This document shows positions 60,160-64,000 of a stretch of 64,000 bases of DNA, piece after piece. The notes under the pieces are model-generated. The model was not told the origin of the DNA. It was given only the letters and a program-made list of their open reading frames with translations, and did not search any database. Position numbers and translations under genes: made by a program. The DNA comes from Escarpia spicata (Eukaryota; Annelida; Polychaeta; Sabellida; Siboglinidae): the NCBI GenBank assembly GCA_963995525.1, contig OZ023216.1:40752159-40816158 (forward strand). The letters run 5' to 3'. Positions within the stretch are counted from its first letter, which is position 1. Every line of letters starts with the position of its first letter.

Positions 60160-61635
60160 TGTAATCAAATACAAACTGGTTGCACTCATGATCAGGTTCG
60201 AAATAGCGGCAGTCCGGTAGTCCGAGGCCTACCAGAAATTCGATCGGACTACCGAAATTGGCGTCGGCGGTAGTCCGACGGACTATCGCAAAATCCGGGA
60301 ATATTTTTTATTCCTCGGTCACGTGCGGGAGATATACATGTATATACATCTACGTTATACTGCAGCCCTCTAAGTTGCGACTGAATTGGTCGCATTTGCG
60401 ACTGGTTTTTCTGTTTGGCGACTGACACATTATCATATGTACGGTCGCCCGCTGGCGACCGCGACGAGTCTGTAATAACAGATCATACATTGTCATTTGC
60501 CGTTTCATAAACCACGTGTTGTCGTTTCTCGGAAACACCTTAAATGATACTGACTTTACTGGCGATATTTTGAAACAAACATGATTTCTCTCCAACGGTA
60601 TCCATTTATTTTGGTGGATTTATGACCGAATTTTTGAAAGGCGCAAGCTACGAAGTGTCATGGCGCCCGTGGTACCTCGTGGCAACCTACGTTACCGGAT
60701 ACGCGAGCGGAAGGCGCTAACGTAAACCGTTTCGCGATCGTTGTCTGGCTGTCCGATAAGCGCATTGAAGACATGTTGCTAATTACATGTAGTTGTCACA
60801 TCGTTAGAACACACATAAGTGTACATATTCCGGTTTCGAATACAAAACTCGAAGGAATAACAACAGCCTAGCTTATGGTGGCTCAAAGTGATATAGTCCG
60901 CGTTTCGTAGTTCTCATAAATTCCGGTGGATGGCGTCACAATAGTTTAACAAAATTGTCAGTGAAACAGCACCAGTGATTTAAACATTCATAACTGTTAA
61001 TATGACTGCTTGTGTAATTTACATTTGTTAACTTATATATTAAGCTGCTGCATTAGAAATAACCAGTCATTTATGATATTTTGTGAGAGGAATTATTTCA
61101 TTATCAAAATTGATTATGTACCGTTGTTAGTTTGTTGCAAATATTGCACAAATAAATGTTGTTACAAAAGTTAACCACGCAGTAAAGCAATATTATATAG
61201 ATGCATAGATCATAACATTGTGATATTTTAAATATTTGACAGAATATATTATTTCTCAAAGTTAACTTTGAAATAAAATATTACTTTTCTGAACAGAAAT
61301 GGGCGCAGATGGCAAAGGTTGGGTCGACACCAGCTGAGAAGATGTTATGTTATTGTTATATTATTGGTGTATATTTGTTGTTTGGTGCATTAAATATGTT
61401 CGATTTTAAAAAATTTTGTTCGGCACATTACTTTACTAAACATTTAGGGTATTTGTGGACTACCAGATATTTCTGTGGACTGCCAGATTTTCCAACCAGG
61501 TAGTTCTGCTGACTACCAGAATTGTTGGAGTTATTTCTACCCCTGATGATGTGAACCATCATTAGTAGACAAACAAATGGGGCCACACTTTTTCAACAAC
61601 ATTGCCGAACAATATGTGATGTCACTCAAACCTTT
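60160..61635. other. Non-coding interval, nothing firm recognised
   Basis: Contains short repeated words such as GTAGTCCGA (60,210-60,285) and GCGACTG/GGTCGC (60,375-60,470), and AT-rich sequence from 60,960. I see no supported gene. It could be the 5' intron or upstream region of the coiled-coil gene. Confidence 0.5.
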
Positions 61636-61639
61636 CCTG

Positions 61640-61925
61640 TAAGTCAACCCCTTCCATTCCGGTGACCAGCCTCGGTCAACCCCTTCCATTCCGCTGACCA
61701 GCTTCGGTCAACCCTTTCCATTCCTGTGACCTGCCTCAGTCAACAACTACCATTCCGGTAACCAGCCTCGGTCAACCCCTTCCATTCCGGTGACCAGCCT
61801 CGGTCAACCCATACCATTTCGGTAATCAGCCTCGGTCAACCCCTTTCATTCCGATGACCAGACTTGGTCAACCCATACCATTCCGGTAACCAGTCTCGGC
61901 CAACCCCTAACATTCCGTGGACAGC
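61640..61925. repeat. 32-bp minisatellite, about nine copies
   Basis: Tandem units of GGTCAACCCCTTCCATTCCG then GTGACCAGCCTC. Later copies alternate CCCCTTCCATTCCGGTGACC and CCCATACCATTCCGGTAACC types. Ends at about 61,925. Confidence 0.93.
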
Positions 61926-61929
61926 ATTT

Positions 61930-62935
61930 TAGCAATTCAGCCTAGGTTTATTCATATTATAATATAGTTTGTAAAATAATGCATTAAAATCATACACTTG
62001 TAATGAAATCTTCTTATTGTCCTTTAGTACGTAAAGTTTCCAATTGCGTAACCCCCATGGTATTAAGTAGTTTCACTATATGTTCGTCAGAATTACTAGC
62101 ATTGTGTACACATTACACAAGGTTGTGAAACAATTGATATTTCATTGATTCTGTATGAGATGATTTAATCTGCGTGTGCTAACTTTCAACTTATTGAAAT
62201 GTTTCTCAAACAGACAGCCCCGTCTTTCTTTCGAGATGTACACACCAGAACAATTGAGTATCTCTGCATAACATATGCCAGGGAAATTGCATGTTAGTGC
62301 TCTTTTCTGTAACATTTCAGAACTGCCTGATAAATAATTGGTACACAAGCAGGGCATGCACATTCCAATTAAATGTATTATGTGTTAGACGCTCTGCTAA
62401 TGATAAATAATCAGAATATTTATACACTAAAATCCAAAGAATATCTCTGTTCGACAGTGCCTCCAACAGCCAACTGTTATGTTAAAGATAAATATAATAA
62501 TACAATAAAGTAAATAAGAATCCCTAAGATTGGTATGTTTAACAATATAAACTTTATCACACATATGAATTTGTGTAAAATATAAAGTGTCATTTGTAGG
62601 TAAATGGTTAAGTGAATACATCAACATTGGGAGTTGCATTAAAATAAAAATTAATGTAAAATTAAATAATCAGGTACCATAAATATAAATTAGTAAATAA
62701 TTAAACTAATGCTTTATTCGTTGTACAAGCAAAAATGCCTGTCACCTGACGGAATGCCTTGGTAGTTGACAGTTATGATAATAGTATTTATCGAATGTTA
62801 GAAACCACACACCATCGTTCCATAAACGCAATAACTCACTCGCAGATATGTCTTGTTTGTTCAAAAGAATGAAGGTCGGAGAGAATGTGAAGTTCATGTC
62901 CATTATTAAGCCCTGGCTGTGATAGTGTAGAATTG
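61930..62935. other. AT-rich non-coding interval
   Basis: Low-GC sequence with no long frame, no recognised repeat and no splice unit I can support. Confidence 0.5.
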
Positions 62936-62937
62936 TC

Positions 62938-63235
62938 AAATAATAATAACAATAATAGTATTATAAGTCTTATATAGCGCTGTATCCAGTCATTAGTTCT
63001 GTTCAAAGCGCTTTACAAAAAAGTTCACAATTATATTTCACTCATTTAGGTAGTGAAAGCGATTTTAAAAGGTGTGTCTTCAGCGCCGTCTTAAACGACG
63101 CAGTAGTGTCGCACTGTCTGGCTGACTGTGACAGATTGTTCCAAAGTACAGAGGCTGCTTTGGAGAACGCACGGTCTCCGAAAGACTTGAGGCATGTGGT
63201 TGGTTCTGACAGCAGACCAGCAGAATTCGATATAT
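62938..63235 (-). mobile_element. L2/CR1-type LINE 3' end on minus strand
   Basis: The minus frame (stop at 63042) reads [39 protein letters not shown] and DTTASFKTALKTHLLKSLSL, the conserved C-terminus of L2/CR1-type ORF2 (G-D-R-A-F-x-x-A-A-x-x-L-W-N...S-F-K-x-x-L-K-T-H-L). It is followed downstream on that strand by AAGCGCTTTG, AGCGCTATATAAG and an (ATT)n-like tail near 62,940. A TA microsatellite cuts it off upstream at 63,235. Confidence 0.82.
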
Positions 63236-63275
63236 ATATATACGTATGTATGTATATATATATACACGTGTGTGC

Positions 63276-63313
<38 letters not shown>

Positions 63314-63366
63314 GCACACACATACACTATATATGTATGTATGTGTATATATATATATATATGTAT
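63232..63366. repeat. Compound TA/CA microsatellite
   Basis: TA runs interrupted by ACGTATGTATG, CACGTGTGTGCATATG and CATATGCACACACATACAC. It forms a near-palindrome around 63,270-63,325. Confidence 0.88.
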
Positions 63367-63890
63367 AAGGCAGGTTATTCTTTTTCCTCTCTAGCAGGTT
63401 ACCCCTGTCACATAGAGGTGTTTTATATTATACCACTCGACACAGCTGTTAACGCACGGATTAATGGTTTTATTGTTGTATAAATTGATCATGTTTGCAT
63501 AAGGTTTCACGTTCTATGGTGTGAATAAATATTGTTATTTATGAATAAATATAAAGAAAAAGCTTGACACTGGTATCAACTTTGTTTTTGTGGGATCATT
63601 ATTGATATGGTAAACGCGGACTAATAAAATGTGTTTCGCTAGTTTCGCCTTTATTTCTTATAATTGGGTACCTGTGGAATAGTTAACAAAATATTTATGA
63701 TAACTTATTACTAAGAAAACTTCAGCTTTGGCAGTTAACACATGGTAACACATATTTAACAACATACATTGATTTTCAATTTTGTTTCTAAATAACCATA
63801 ACACATATGTTTTTAACGGTTGCGCTACCATACATTGAATTGCGGGTTAAACACATATTGGTAAAGGGAGAATTGTGCCAAGCATCGTAC
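63367..63890. other. Non-coding interval, nothing recognised
   Basis: AT-rich sequence with no supported gene or repeat. Confidence 0.5.
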
Positions 63891-63892
63891 CG

Positions 63893-64000
63893 CACACACA
63901 CACTCACACACGCCCACACACACGAACACACACATTCACACACACGCGCACACACGCACACACATACACACCAACAAACACCACAACACACACACACACA
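63893..64000. repeat. (CA)n microsatellite at window edge
   Basis: CA/CACG repeats running to the last base. The Cys/Val-rich frame on the minus strand is an artefact of this repeat. Confidence 0.93.

Noticed and set aside
60375..60470. Clustered GCGACTG/GGTCGC words that might be a regulatory palindrome
   Set aside because: Only loosely arranged, with no consistent spacing and no link to a supported gene start.
63788..64000. Cys/Val-rich 69-codon minus-strand frame, superficially like a cysteine-rich secreted peptide
   Set aside because: Encoded by the CA/CACG microsatellite; Cys arises from repeated TGT.

Overview
The window looks like animal nuclear DNA. It has genes split by GT-AG introns, abundant decayed LINE retrotransposons, AT-rich introns, minisatellites and microsatellites, and one very large satellite array. 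The best-supported host gene is a DEG/ENaC-family sodium channel subunit. An invertebrate, possibly a lophotrochozoan such as a mollusc, is my guess from the overall style; the sequence does not prove it.

Positions 1-15,001, minus strand: one DEG/ENaC channel gene in at least eight exons (14703-15001, 13977-14144, 11295-11456, 10771-10889, 2568-2749, 2217-2376, 1769-1825, 1-1400). All phases join, giving 849 continuous codons, and the gene runs off the left edge. It has the His-Gly gating motif, TM1, the FPAVTICN motif and the cysteine-rich extracellular domain. The last exon is remarkable: after the CACPKAC cluster, where TM2 should follow within about 100 residues, the frame stays open for 450 more residues with six N-glycosylation sequons and no TM2. 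The introns carry a nearly complete but broken CR1-like LINE (about 4.95-9.15 kb, plus strand), the tail of an L2/CR1-type LINE (9.44-10.37 kb), an internally deleted LINE (12.56-13.32 kb), an endonuclease scrap (13.50-13.62 kb), a broken ankyrin-repeat fragment (minus strand, 12.06-12.54 kb), minisatellites and a possible foldback element.

Positions 15,014-16,560: a four-copy 91-bp tandem repeat, then the decayed 3' part of a LINE ORF2 (RT YADD box through the terminal RRRGKPWMKWEDC motif).

Positions 16,436-55,345: about 39 kb, roughly 457 copies, of an 85-bp satellite. The first copy reads in frame from the terminal WEDC motif of the preceding LINE ORF2, so the satellite appears to have arisen from the 3' end of a retrotransposon gene. 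The array has nested higher-order repeats (periods near 1.7, 2.0, 2.4, 2.6, 2.7, 3.4 and 4.08 kb), marked by an 84-bp variant monomer. The right edge abuts an endonuclease fragment of a similar-looking LINE on the same strand.

Positions 55,345-64,000: LINE endonuclease debris, a diverged 190-bp triplicated repeat, two coding-like stretches on the minus strand (about 56.4-57.1 kb), an L2-type LINE tail, a compound AT microsatellite, one well-bounded minus-strand exon encoding a methionine-rich coiled coil (59482-60158), a 32-bp minisatellite, another minus-strand LINE 3' end, and a CA repeat at the right edge. I saw no tRNA, rRNA or CRISPR array.
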